From assembly GCA_902539745.1 (NCBI GenBank), contig CACBKA010000001.1, positions 110,449 to 174,448 on the forward strand: a stretch of 64,000 nucleotides of DNA, given 5' to 3'. The stretch's first letter is position 1; every line of letters starts with the position of its first letter. Both the position numbers and the translations under genes were made by a program. This stretch comes from an uncultured Pelagibacteraceae bacterium (GTDB lineage Bacteria > Pseudomonadota > Alphaproteobacteria > Pelagibacterales > Pelagibacteraceae). Positions 55,095 to 64,000 of this stretch are shown one piece after another. A model generated the notes under the pieces. It worked only from the letters and a program-made list of their open reading frames with translations, was not told the DNA's origin and did no database searches.

Positions 55095-58000
55095 TTAAAA
55101 ACTTATTTTTTCAATATATTCTTTGTCTTTGATGTGATTAAAAGTGCCAGCATTGAACTTCCTTAAATTTTTTAGTTCAAATGTGTAAATTTTTGAGGTT
55201 TCTTTGATTTTAATCTGAATTTTCGTTTCGCCGTCTTCTCTAAGTAATTTCTGAAGTTCATCTAATTTAGATTGATTTTTAATTTCAATCGTTACTTTAT
55301 CATATTTTTTATTTGTAAAATCATTAAGGCTTATTAGTTTTCTTATATTTATACGCCTCGAAAAAGAGTCAGCGCCAGCATTATCTTTTTGCAGTGTTAA
55401 AATAAATGAATTAGCAGTTTTAAGATTATCTCTGTTAGATACTAAGAGATCAGAAAACAAAAATAACTCAAACTCACTTTTTAAATCACTGAATTTAACT
55501 ATTGCAAAAGGTGTTCCTTTAGAGCTTTTTTTCTCTTGAATAGACATTATTGTTCCTGCTACAAGTGCTGAGCTTTCTTTTCCATCGACAAATTTGTTGA
55601 AACTAATCACATTCATTTTTTCAAAATAATCTCTATAAGCATTTAAGGGATGATCTGACATATAAAATCCAATTGATTGAAACTCATGCATAAGCTTTTC
55701 ATTGTTGGTCCATATTTTAGTTTTGTTAGCATTAAAAAGTAAATCATTATCACTACTATTATCTTCGAAAAGATTATTTTGTTTACTTTGTTTTTCATCC
55801 CACAAGCTTTTGTTTAATTGGATTATATTTGGTACTGAATTTAATAAAGCACTTCTATTACTTTCTAAATCATCAAAAGCTCCTGCTTTCGTTAAACCTT
55901 CTAATTGGAGCTTGTTAATATCTTTTGGATTTACTCTATTGATAAAATCATTAATCGATTTAAATTTTCCATTTTTTTCTCTTTCTTTCACGAGATTAGA
56001 AACAGCCTCTCTACCAACGCTTTTAATACCTGATAATGCATAAAAAATTTTATTTTTTTCGGATTTGAAATCTGCAAAGCATAAATTTATGTTTGGTCTA
56101 ATGATCTCAATTTTAAGTCTTTTCAATTCCTCTACAAATTCTCTTAACTTATCGGTATTTGATAATTCTGTAGACATAGTTGCGGCAATAAAATCCTCTT
56201 TATAATAATACTTTAAGAAAGCAGTTTGGTAAGCGATTAAAGCATAGGCAGCTGCATGACTTTTATTAAAACCGTATTCAGCAAATGGCATTATTTTTTT
56301 GAAAATGAAAGAGGCTATATCTTTACTAATATTATTATTAATTGCACCTTTTATAAACTTTTCCTCCTGTTTTTCTAATTCTTTCCTCTTCTTTTTCCCC
56401 ATCGCTTTTCTTAAAATATCAGCCTCGCCTGCCGTAAATCCCGCAAGAGTCTGTGCGATTTGCATAACTTGTTCTTGATAAATTATTATTCCATAAGTTG
56501 GTTTGAGGATGTTTTCTAAACTTTTGTGAATGTAATCAGGTTTTTTTATTCCATTCTTACAATCATTATAAATTGGAATGTTGTTCATTGGGCCAGGTCT
56601 ATAAAGAGCTACGAGCGCGACAATATCCTCAAATTGATTTGGTTTCATTTGTTTTAAAGCTGATCTTACACCGGAGCTCTCAAGCTGAAACAAACCTGTT
56701 GTTTCACCACTGGATAACATTTTATAAATTCCCATATCATCAAGAGGTATTTTTGAAATATCTATTTCAATATTTTTACTTCTTAAAATTTCAATAGTTT
56801 TATTAATTACTGTAAGTGTATTAAGTCCCAAAATATCAAATTTGACTAATCCGGAATTTTCCGAAGAGTGCATATCAAATTGAGTTGAAGGTAATAATAA
56901 ATTTGAGCTACTATCCATATAAAGGGGAACTTTTTCTGATAATTTTTCATCTGCAATTACTACACCCGCAGCATGTGTTGCTAAATTTCTATTTAGTCCC
57001 TCTAATTTTAGTGATAACTCAATTAATTTTTTAACCTTGGGATTTCTTTTTTCCTCTTCGGCAATTCTTGGTTCTCTCGCGATTGACTCTTTTAATGTTA
57101 AGGGCCTAGAAGGATCAAAAGGTATCATCTTGCATAATTTATCTACGTGTCCATATGGTAAACCCAGAACTCTTCCAATATCTCTTAATGCCATTCTTGC
57201 TTTGAGTTTCCCAAATGTAATTATGTGTGCAACTCCACCTTTGTATTTAGACTTTAAATATTTAAAAACTAAGTCTCTTTTTTCTTCACAAAAGTCTATA
57301 TCAAAATCTGGCATAGATATTCTATCTGGATTTAAAAATCTTTCAAAAATAAGTCCAAATTCAATTGGGTCTAAATCAGTAATGTCTAAAGAATACGCCA
57401 CTAGCGAACCGGCTCCAGAACCTCTGCCAGGACCTACAGGAATACTATTTTTTTTTGCCCATTTTATATAATCAGAAACAATTAAGAAATATCCTGAGTA
57501 GTTCATTTTATTTATAATTTTAATTTCATGGTTTAATCTTTCATAATAAATTTTTTCAATCTGAGCTTTGTCATAAGTGTTTTTTTTCTTTAAAATGAAG
57601 TTATCAAGCCTATTTTTTAGTCCAATCTTTGACAGTGATAGAAGTTCATCATTTTCACTTAAATTGCTTGAAATTTTTATAGAGGGTAAATTTGGTTGTA
57701 TTTTTTTTAACTTATAAGAAAATCGGAATGGAAAATTATAATTATTTTCAATAGCTTCTGGGATATCCTTATAAAGATTTTCTAACTCGTCTGAATTTTT
57801 CATGAAATGTTGATCGCTAAATTTTTTTCTATTTTTTTCGTCTACATAGGTTTTTTGACCTATACATAGTAAAGCGTCATGAGCCTCGAACATATCTTTA
57901 TTTATATAAAAAATCTCTTGTGATGCAATTAATGGCACTTTAAATTTTTTTGAGAGACTAAGAAGATTATTCTCTAAATATTTTTCTCCAGGGTCATTGT

Positions 58001-58514
58001 GTCTTTGTATTTCAAAATAAAATCTATCACTAAATACTTTTGTTATTTTTGAAATAAACTCTTGTACTTCTTTTGTGTTATTTTTTTTAATTAGACTATT
58101 TAATAAAGAGTCTAATCCACCGCTAGTAACAATTATATCTTCTGAATGTGAAAAAAGTTCGTCCAAATTACAATGTGGTGGTAATGTTTCTTTTGCATCA
58201 AGGTAACTTTTTGAAGATAACTTTGTTAAATTACTAAAACCTTTTTTTGTTTGAGCATAAATAGGAATTTTGCCCATAACCTTATTAAAAATAAAATTGA
58301 TTTGAGTACCAATGATTGGTTGAGTACCTGACTTACTAATTTCTTCTGAAAATTCAAGAGCACCACACAAATTAAAACTATCACTCAAACCAATAGATTG
58401 AATTTTGTTTTCCTTACAATATTTACCTAAGTCTGTGATTTTAATTGCGCCTTCGCAAATTGAATATTGAGTATGTATTTTAAAATGTGTAAATTCTTTT
58501 TTTTCATTTCTCAT
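55095..58514 (-). CDS. dnaE: DNA polymerase III alpha subunit
   Basis: A 1139-residue replicative polymerase: N-terminal PHP domain starting HFKIHTQYSICEGAIKI, the polymerase core with GPGRGSGAGSLVAY and catalytic acids in MPDFDIDFCEEKR, a helix-hairpin-helix region near 820-880 and a C-terminal OB domain. Length is normal for the DnaE1 type. It overlaps lolD by 11 bases at its start. Confidence 0.96.
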   Translation of the reverse strand: MRNEKKEFTHFKIHTQYSICEGAIKITDLGKYCKENKIQSIGLSDSFNLCGALEFSEEISKSGTQPIIGTQINFIFNKVMGKIPIYAQTKKGFSNLTKLSSKSYLDAKETLPPHCNLDELFSHSEDIIVTSGGLDSLLNSLIKKNNTKEVQEFISKITKVFSDRFYFEIQRHNDPGEKYLENNLLSLSKKFKVPLIASQEIFYINKDMFEAHDALLCIGQKTYVDEKNRKKFSDQHFMKNSDELENLYKDIPEAIENNYNFPFRFSYKLKKIQPNLPSIKISSNLSENDELLSLSKIGLKNRLDNFILKKKNTYDKAQIEKIYYERLNHEIKIINKMNYSGYFLIVSDYIKWAKKNSIPVGPGRGSGAGSLVAYSLDITDLDPIEFGLIFERFLNPDRISMPDFDIDFCEEKRDLVFKYLKSKYKGGVAHIITFGKLKARMALRDIGRVLGLPYGHVDKLCKMIPFDPSRPLTLKESIAREPRIAEEEKRNPKVKKLIELSLKLEGLNRNLATHAAGVVIADEKLSEKVPLYMDSSSNLLLPSTQFDMHSSENSGLVKFDILGLNTLTVINKTIEILRSKNIEIDISKIPLDDMGIYKMLSSGETTGLFQLESSGVRSALKQMKPNQFEDIVALVALYRPGPMNNIPIYNDCKNGIKKPDYIHKSLENILKPTYGIIIYQEQVMQIAQTLAGFTAGEADILRKAMGKKKRKELEKQEEKFIKGAINNNISKDIASFIFKKIMPFAEYGFNKSHAAAYALIAYQTAFLKYYYKEDFIAATMSTELSNTDKLREFVEELKRLKIEIIRPNINLCFADFKSEKNKIFYALSGIKSVGREAVSNLVKEREKNGKFKSINDFINRVNPKDINKLQLEGLTKAGAFDDLESNRSALLNSVPNIIQLNKSLWDEKQSKQNNLFEDNSSDNDLLFNANKTKIWTNNEKLMHEFQSIGFYMSDHPLNAYRDYFEKMNVISFNKFVDGKESSALVAGTIMSIQEKKSSKGTPFAIVKFSDLKSEFELFLFSDLLVSNRDNLKTANSFILTLQKDNAGADSFSRRINIRKLISLNDFTNKKYDKVTIEIKNQSKLDELQKLLREDGETKIQIKIKETSKIYTFELKNLRKFNAGTFNHIKDKEYIEKISF

Positions 58515-59190
58515 TTGATGATTTTATAATACCATCCCTAATGCTTAAAGTATAATCAGCTCTTTTTGCAATTTCTCTATTATGGGTTGCAATTAAAACT
58601 ATTTTATTTTTTTGTTTTAATTTTAAAAAATAAGATAAAACTTCAGATGAATTTTTATTGTCAAGATTACCAGTTGGTTCGTCTGCCAGAATAATTTTTG
58701 TATCCGAAATTAATGACCTTGCTATTGCAACTCTTTGTTGTTCTCCGCCTGACAAATCAGATGGAAAATGATTAAGTCTATGACCTAGATTAACCTTTCT
58801 TAAGTAACTTTCTGCTTCTTTAATTGAACTGTTGTAATTTTTGTTTCTTATTATCAAGGGCATGGCAACATTTTCGACAGCGGTAAAATCCAAAAGTAAA
58901 TTATTGTTTTGGAAAATTATTGATATGTGATTTCTAATTAATTGGTTTCTTTTGTTTTCGGTTATATTTTGTGTTGGTTCACCTAATATAGTAATTTTAC
59001 CATTAGTAGGTTTGTCTAATAAAGCGAGTAAATGAAGCAAAGTTGACTTTCCCGAACCAGATGGACCTACAAGCGCTATGATCTTTCCTGTTTCAAGATT
59101 GAGATTAAGATTGTTTAAAACATTTACTACTACTTTATTGTTTATAAAGTTTTTTGATAATTTCTCGACCTTAATACAATTTTTATTCAT
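58504..59190 (-). CDS. lolD: Lipoprotein-releasing ABC transporter ATPase
   Basis: A 228-residue ATPase with Walker A ALVGPSGSGKSTLLHLLALL, signature LSGGEQQRVAIARSL and Walker B IILADEPTGNLD. With the LolC/E membrane partner it extracts lipoproteins from the inner membrane. It overlaps the permease gene by eight bases. Confidence 0.93.
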   Translation of the reverse strand: MNKNCIKVEKLSKNFINNKVVVNVLNNLNLNLETGKIIALVGPSGSGKSTLLHLLALLDKPTNGKITILGEPTQNITENKRNQLIRNHISIIFQNNNLLLDFTAVENVAMPLIIRNKNYNSSIKEAESYLRKVNLGHRLNHFPSDLSGGEQQRVAIARSLISDTKIILADEPTGNLDNKNSSEVLSYFLKLKQKNKIVLIATHNREIAKRADYTLSIRDGIIKSSNEK

Positions 59191-60415
59191 ACTTTAAAGC
59201 TTTAATTGGTTCAACTTTAGCTACTGCGAAAGATGGAAATAATGATGCTAGAGATGTAACAACTATTGAAAATAGTGATATTGACAAAATAGATTTTGCG
59301 TTTATTTCGCTTGGCATCTCGTCTAAAAAATAAACATCTTCGGGAAAAATTTGTAAGTTGAATACCGAGGATAGAAAATGTCGTATCTCCTCAATATAGA
59401 TCGAAAAAGTAACACCTAATATGACGCCAGCAATTGTTGCTGTTAAGCCAATAGTAAAACCTGTTAAAAAAAATGATTTTACGATAGATTTTTTTGATAA
59501 ACCTAATGCTTTTAAAATTGCTATCTCTTTAGTTTTATTTTTAATTAAAATTGTTAGTCCAGAAATTATATTAAATGCTGCCACGATTATAATTAAAGTT
59601 AGTATCAAAAACATTACGTTTCTCTCAACTTTAAGAGCTGATAAAAAAGATTTATTTTGATCAGACCAAGAATTTACAAATAAACCTGGGTTTATTTCTT
59701 GTATTTCATTTTTGTATACATCGGCATTTAAAGGATCTTTAAGATATATATCTAAATTTATATCATCATTTGTTTTTTCAAAAAAAGATAACGAGTCATT
59801 TAAATTAAAAAATATAACATTTTTATCGTATTCGTATAACCCACTACTAAAAACTGAAATAATTTTGTAACTAGATTGTTTTGGTACCATACCAAATAGT
59901 GAAGGAGATGAAGTGGAGGACATTAAATTTATTTTGTCGCCAACAACAACTCCAAGTTCTATAGCAAGATGTTTACCTATTATTATTCTACCATTATTAA
60001 AATTTGAAATTTCCCCATCAATTATATTATTTTGAAACAAATCTAATTCTTTAATTTGATTTTTGTTTATTCCTCTAACTAAAACACCTTTAGCTGTGTT
60101 ACTTGTAATAATTACACCTTCACCATATAAAGATTTAACTATTTTTGCTTTTTTATACTTATTTTTTAAATCTAAATAATAATTTTCAGTGATACTATTG
60201 CTATATGGTTTTATTGTAATATGAGGATTAAAACCTAAAATTTTTTCAGTAAGTTCTGTCCTAAATCCATTCATAACAGACATAACAATGATTAAAGTTG
60301 CAACACCCAACATAATTCCAAGAAATGAAAAAATTGAAATTACCTTTAAAAAACCTTCTTTTTTTTTAGGCTTTAGATTTCTTGTAGTTATTAATTTTTC
60401 TACTGTGGTAAACAA
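59183..60415 (-). CDS. lolC: Lipoprotein-releasing ABC transporter permease (LolC/LolE family)
   Basis: A 410-residue FtsX-type membrane protein: one N-terminal span (about 25-48), a large periplasmic domain (about 50-265) and three C-terminal spans, ending VAKVEPIKALKYE, the family tail. LGVATLIIVMSVMNGFRTEL is the typical first helix and loop. As in other alphaproteobacteria a single gene is present, presumably acting as a homodimer. Confidence 0.93.
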   Translation of the reverse strand: MFTTVEKLITTRNLKPKKKEGFLKVISIFSFLGIMLGVATLIIVMSVMNGFRTELTEKILGFNPHITIKPYSNSITENYYLDLKNKYKKAKIVKSLYGEGVIITSNTAKGVLVRGINKNQIKELDLFQNNIIDGEISNFNNGRIIIGKHLAIELGVVVGDKINLMSSTSSPSLFGMVPKQSSYKIISVFSSGLYEYDKNVIFFNLNDSLSFFEKTNDDINLDIYLKDPLNADVYKNEIQEINPGLFVNSWSDQNKSFLSALKVERNVMFLILTLIIIVAAFNIISGLTILIKNKTKEIAILKALGLSKKSIVKSFFLTGFTIGLTATIAGVILGVTFSIYIEEIRHFLSSVFNLQIFPEDVYFLDEMPSEINAKSILSISLFSIVVTSLASLFPSFAVAKVEPIKALKYE

Positions 60416-60416
60416 T

Positions 60417-61730
60417 TTATTTTTTTAATATGTTGATAATTTGGTTAATTTCTAAAGACTGCGCGTCCTCACCTACTTCTTTAAACTCGAATTGATCTTT
60501 TGTTGATTTTGATCCTACAACAATTTGATAAGGAATACCTAAAAGATCGTGTTTTCTAAATTTATTTGAAATATTCTCATCAACATCATCGAGTAATACG
60601 TCGATGTCTTTTTCTTTAAGTGAATTATAAATTTTTCTTGATTTTTCTAAATTAGAATTATCGTTTTTATTTATCGCTGGTATAATTACAACATCGAATG
60701 GGGAAACAGCTTTTGGCCATTTCATTTTATCATTATTAAATTTTGCTTCTATTATGGCTGCTACTAGTCTGGATACACCAATGCCATATGAACCCATTTT
60801 AACAAAAATTTTTTTTCCGTCCTTACCATCTACTGTACAATTCATGGGCTTAGAATATTTGTCCCCAAAATAAAAGATGTGTCCTACCTCTATTCCTTTA
60901 GTTTGAAGTTGATCATCTTTTTTTACTTTTTTATTAAAGTCATCAGAATTAAACTTTTCATCAGTTACTGAGTAGAATTTTGAAAAATCATCTCTCATTT
61001 TGTTTAGTGAATTATAATCGTTTTTATAATTTTTAATTGGTATATCGAAGATTCTTTTATCTGTATAAATTTTACTTTCTCCTGTTTCTGCTAAAATTAT
61101 AAATTCGTGTGATAAGTCACCGCCTATTGGTCCTGTATCTGCTTTCATTGGAATCGACTTAAGACCTAATCTTTCAAAAGTCTTAAGATAAGCAAAAAAC
61201 ATTTTATTGTATGATAAGGCTGCATCATCATCACTAAGATCGAATGAATAAGCGTCTTTCATATAAAACTCTCTACATCTCATAACGCCGAACCTTGGTC
61301 GTAATTCATCTCTAAATTTCCACTGTATGTGATATAAAATTTGCGGCAATAATTTGTATGATTTAACGCTTGTTCTAAATATTTCGGTTATTTGTTCCTC
61401 ATTTGTAGGTCCGTAAAGCATTTCCCTTTTTTGCCTGTCAGATATTCTTAACATTTCTTCGCCATAATCGTCATATCTTCCACTTTCCTTCCATATATCG
61501 GCAGATTGTACTGTAGGCATTAACATCTCTTGCGCACCTATAATGTTTTGTTCCTCACGAACAATTTTTTCAATTTTTTTCATTACTTTAAATCCTAGTG
61601 GTAACCAAGAGTAAATACCCGCTGAAGCTTGTCTTATCATACCGGTTCTAAGCATTAATTGGTGAGATTTTATTTTTGCCTCTGCAGGCAAGTCTTTAGT
61701 AATAGGTATAAATAATTTTGATAAAAGCAT
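60417..61730 (-). CDS. proS: Prolyl-tRNA synthetase (short alphaproteobacterial form)
   Basis: A 437-residue class II synthetase that charges tRNA-Pro. Motif segments: MLRTGMIRQASAGIYSWLPL, the GPTNEEQITEIF signature and FRDELRPRFGVMRCREFYMKD-type motif 2 (about 137-156), GSYGIGVSRLVAAIIE motif 3, then an anticodon-binding domain. The editing insertion of E. coli ProS (~570 residues) is absent, which is normal in alphaproteobacteria. Confidence 0.95.
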   Translation of the reverse strand: MLLSKLFIPITKDLPAEAKIKSHQLMLRTGMIRQASAGIYSWLPLGFKVMKKIEKIVREEQNIIGAQEMLMPTVQSADIWKESGRYDDYGEEMLRISDRQKREMLYGPTNEEQITEIFRTSVKSYKLLPQILYHIQWKFRDELRPRFGVMRCREFYMKDAYSFDLSDDDAALSYNKMFFAYLKTFERLGLKSIPMKADTGPIGGDLSHEFIILAETGESKIYTDKRIFDIPIKNYKNDYNSLNKMRDDFSKFYSVTDEKFNSDDFNKKVKKDDQLQTKGIEVGHIFYFGDKYSKPMNCTVDGKDGKKIFVKMGSYGIGVSRLVAAIIEAKFNNDKMKWPKAVSPFDVVIIPAINKNDNSNLEKSRKIYNSLKEKDIDVLLDDVDENISNKFRKHDLLGIPYQIVVGSKSTKDQFEFKEVGEDAQSLEINQIINILKK

Positions 61731-63391
61731 TAAAGCCTTGCTATATTTATATTTGTGAACGGCTTTTTACCCGTTTTGTCTTTTATTAACCTTCGGCAAT
61801 TTTGTTTAATCATCTCAATTAAATTTTTTTCTTGATTTTTGTTTTTCATTGAGAATGTCCTACATGTATTGAATATTTCATCCTCCATTTCAAAAATAAT
61901 TTTTTCATCAAAACTATTTTCAGGTATACCCTTATAAGATATTACAGGTTTATTAAGTTTTCCGCTATTATTTAATATTAAAGTTATTTCTAGATATCCA
62001 TTAAGTGATAAATTCCTTCTCTCTTTAATGGATTGTGAATTTTCTCCAACAGCTACATTTCCATCTAAATACATTTTTCCTGATGGTGCTTTATCAACAA
62101 TTTCTGCATTTTTTCCAGGAGAAATTCTGACAATGTCTCCATCTTCAATTCTTAAGGCATGAGGGACCTGCATTTCTTTTGCAAAATTAATATGTTCATT
62201 CATGTGCCTATGTTCGCCGTGAACTGGAATAATAGTTTCAGGTTTTACCCAATTATACATATCTTTTAAATCTTCTCTATTTGGATGGCCTGAAACATGA
62301 ACGAAATCTGTTTCTTCAGTAATTAATTCTACTTCTTTTCTAACTATATCGTTGTGTAGTGAATATAATTTTTTTTCATTTCCAGGAATTATTTTTGATG
62401 AAAAAATAACAGTATCACCTTTTTCTATAAAAACGTCGGGATGTATGTCTTTTATAATTCGTTTCATTGCTCCCATTGGCTCACCTTGGCTACCAGTGCA
62501 CATATAAACCATTTTTTCTCTAGGAATTTTTTTTGCTTCTCGGGGGTCGATTGGATCCTCAATATTGTTTAAGTAACCACATTGTCTTGCAGCTTTAAAG
62601 ATTCTATTCATCGATCTGCCAACTAAAGATACATGTCTGCCAATTTTATTAGCGCAATAAAACACACTCTCCATTCTCGCTACGTTTGAAGCAAAAGAAG
62701 TAATTATTATTCTTTTTGATTTTAAGGACATTATTTTTAATAAACTATTTCTTACATCTAATTCTGATCCTGCTCTTCCTGGATTAAAAATATTTGTTGA
62801 GTCGCAAATCATTGCTAAAACTTTATTTTGACCCAATTCTTTCAACTTTTTTTCATTAATTTTATCACCGATGAGTGGGTTTGGGTCTATTTTCCAATCA
62901 CCTGTGTGCAATATTATTCCTGCTGGTGTTTTAATACTTAAACCGTTTGGTTCGAGAATTGAGTGTGTTAACGTAACAAATTCAATATCAAAAGGACCAA
63001 GTTTAATTTTTCCATTTAATTGAACAATTTTTAAGTGCTGTGTTATATCGATTTTTTTTTCTTTAAACTTTTCTGTAATTAGAACTGCAGTAAAGGGTGT
63101 CGCGTATATTTTACATTTAAGATCTGGCCATATATGCGCTATTGCTCCTATGTGATCTTCGTGGGCATGTGTTAAAATAATCCCTAACAAATCATCTTTT
63201 TTATCTATAATAAATCCAGGATCTGGATAAATTAAATCAATACCTGGTATTGAATCGTCTGCAAAACTTACTCCAGTATCAACGATTATCCATTTTTGAT
63301 CTTCCTCTTTACCATAAGCATAAAGGTTCATGTTTCCACCAATTTGACCAGAACCTCCAAGTGGACAAAATAATAACTCTTCCTTACTCAT
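61730..63391 (-). CDS. rnj: Ribonuclease J
   Basis: A 553-residue beta-CASP metallo-beta-lactamase nuclease. Metal-binding HAHEDHIGAIAHIW is near residues 74-87, HTGDWKIDPNP follows, the beta-CASP part has SFASNVARMESVFYCA and GSQGEPMGAM, and the late HVSGHPNRED and IPVHGEHRHM complete the site. It processes and degrades RNA with 5'-exo and endo activity. It overlaps coaX by four bases and proS by one. Confidence 0.93.
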   Translation of the reverse strand: MSKEELLFCPLGGSGQIGGNMNLYAYGKEEDQKWIIVDTGVSFADDSIPGIDLIYPDPGFIIDKKDDLLGIILTHAHEDHIGAIAHIWPDLKCKIYATPFTAVLITEKFKEKKIDITQHLKIVQLNGKIKLGPFDIEFVTLTHSILEPNGLSIKTPAGIILHTGDWKIDPNPLIGDKINEKKLKELGQNKVLAMICDSTNIFNPGRAGSELDVRNSLLKIMSLKSKRIIITSFASNVARMESVFYCANKIGRHVSLVGRSMNRIFKAARQCGYLNNIEDPIDPREAKKIPREKMVYMCTGSQGEPMGAMKRIIKDIHPDVFIEKGDTVIFSSKIIPGNEKKLYSLHNDIVRKEVELITEETDFVHVSGHPNREDLKDMYNWVKPETIIPVHGEHRHMNEHINFAKEMQVPHALRIEDGDIVRISPGKNAEIVDKAPSGKMYLDGNVAVGENSQSIKERRNLSLNGYLEITLILNNSGKLNKPVISYKGIPENSFDEKIIFEMEDEIFNTCRTFSMKNKNQEKNLIEMIKQNCRRLIKDKTGKKPFTNINIARL

Positions 63392-64000
63392 ATAATAAAG
63401 TTTCTGTAAATTTTAATAATACCATGCATTGTAATATCTTTTTCAATTTTTGCTTTTTTATATAAATGTTTCTTAAACAGATAAGAATAACCACCAGTTA
63501 ATACAATTTTACAATTTTTTCCATTTTTATTAATAATCTTACTTAAAATATTATTTATTAACCCTTGGTAACCCCAGAAAAAACCAGAAGTTAAAGCCTG
63601 TTTAGTATTTTTTCCATAGTTAAGTGGATATTTTTTAAGCTTAAATATTGGTAATAAGGCAGTAGATGAAGATAAATTTTCTATTGAGGACTTTACACCC
63701 GGAGCAATAATACCTCCATCGTAAACATTTTTTTTCTTTATAATGTCAAAAGTTGTTGCTGTACCAAAATCAATAATAATATAATTTGATTTTAAATTTC
63801 CACCAATACCAAAAGCATTAGCAATTCGATCAGACCCTAGTTGATTAAAGTTTTTAATTTTAAACTTCATTAATTTTCTTAAATCAAACTCTTTAATTTC
63901 GTGAGTTTTAAATTTTTTTGATTTAAGAACTTTTTTAAGTTTAGAGTATACTGTTGGAACTACACTTGAAAATAATACTATTTTACTTGTATTGTGCTGA
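63388..64000 (-). CDS. coaX: Type III pantothenate kinase (partial, start beyond right edge)
   Basis: CoaX phosphorylates pantothenate, the first step of coenzyme A synthesis. The frame stays open to the window edge: IVLFSSVVPTVYSKLKKVLK is visible before the internal ATG at 63870, then QLGSDRIANAFG, IIDFGTATTFDIIKK and GGIIAPGVKSSIENL, and the final ILTGGYSYL. An internal start at 63870 would remove the SSVVP region that the family needs, so the true start lies outside. About the last 200 of ~250 residues are present. Confidence 0.92.
   Translation of the reverse strand, partial: QHNTSKIVLFSSVVPTVYSKLKKVLKSKKFKTHEIKEFDLRKLMKFKIKNFNQLGSDRIANAFGIGGNLKSNYIIIDFGTATTFDIIKKKNVYDGGIIAPGVKSSIENLSSSTALLPIFKLKKYPLNYGKNTKQALTSGFFWGYQGLINNILSKIINKNGKNCKIVLTGGYSYLFKKHLYKKAKIEKDITMHGIIKIYRNFII

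Noticed and set aside
57037..57471. 144-residue open frame antisense to dnaE
   Set aside because: Mirrors the conserved polymerase core; no independent support.
63868..63870. ATG as true coaX start giving a 160-residue protein
   Set aside because: The frame remains open upstream to the window edge and encodes the family-typical SSVVP segment.

Overview
The window is strongly A+T-rich, with genes packed almost end to end (many neighbours overlap by 1-11 bases). Protein content and gene order suggest a streamlined alphaproteobacterium of the SAR11 / Candidatus Pelagibacter type. Supporting signs are a thiamin-riboswitch-controlled SSS transporter, a ProX/ProW osmolyte transporter, a reduced NtrY/NtrX pair, short versions of standard enzymes, and an alphaproteobacterial gene order with many losses. 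This assignment is an inference from recognised families. No rRNA, tRNA, CRISPR array, insertion sequence or prophage was found.

Layout. 1-3 kb: the first codons of a gene leaving the left edge behind a Fur-box-like palindrome, then egtD, proW and proX on the minus strand. 3-6.1 kb: a complete zinc module, with zur, znuB and znuC on the minus strand facing znuA, and two phased Zur-like operators between them. 6.1-12.4 kb: a carbohydrate or osmolyte ABC importer (ATPase, binding protein, two permeases) with a GH63-like glycoside hydrolase. 12.4-21.2 kb (minus): BASS symporter, gap, gpsA, trkH, trkA, ntrX, ntrY. 21.2-30 kb: ispDF, pgpA and cinA on plus; coq10-like, lipA, ftsB-like, eno, kdsA, pyrG, secG and tpiA on minus. 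30.1-37.6 kb (plus): ppiD-like, trpE, trpG, trpD, trpC, lexA, gltX. 37.6-41.7 kb: an insert with umuDC, an ATP-grasp ligase and thiV. 41.7-55 kb (minus): an envelope and translation superoperon, lpxB to rpsB, with a structured S2 leader in front of rpsB. 55-64 kb (minus): dnaE, lolD, lolC/E, proS, RNase J and a coaX that runs off the right edge.

Regulation that can be read directly: Zur-like sites at znu, GAAC-N7-GAAC SOS boxes in front of both lexA and umuD, a TPP riboswitch in front of thiV, an S2 (t44-like) pseudoknot leader in front of rpsB, a hairpin terminator between the sugar-binding protein and its permease, and a 7-1-7 Fur-like box at the left edge.

The most unusual observation is a set of disrupted reading frames at A or T homopolymers. 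In trpD (A8), trpC (A9), lexA (A9) and umuD (A7), all within 33.6-37.9 kb, the family-typical sequence continues in another frame right at the run. A likely fifth case is the second sugar permease (T6 near 10,310). They are either indel errors in the assembly or real frameshifts of the kind rescued by polymerase slippage on poly(A). Other points of interest are a DUF11-like domain in a sugar permease, an egtD without egtB in a betaine transporter operon, and the absence of pyrH and rseP from the places where they normally sit.
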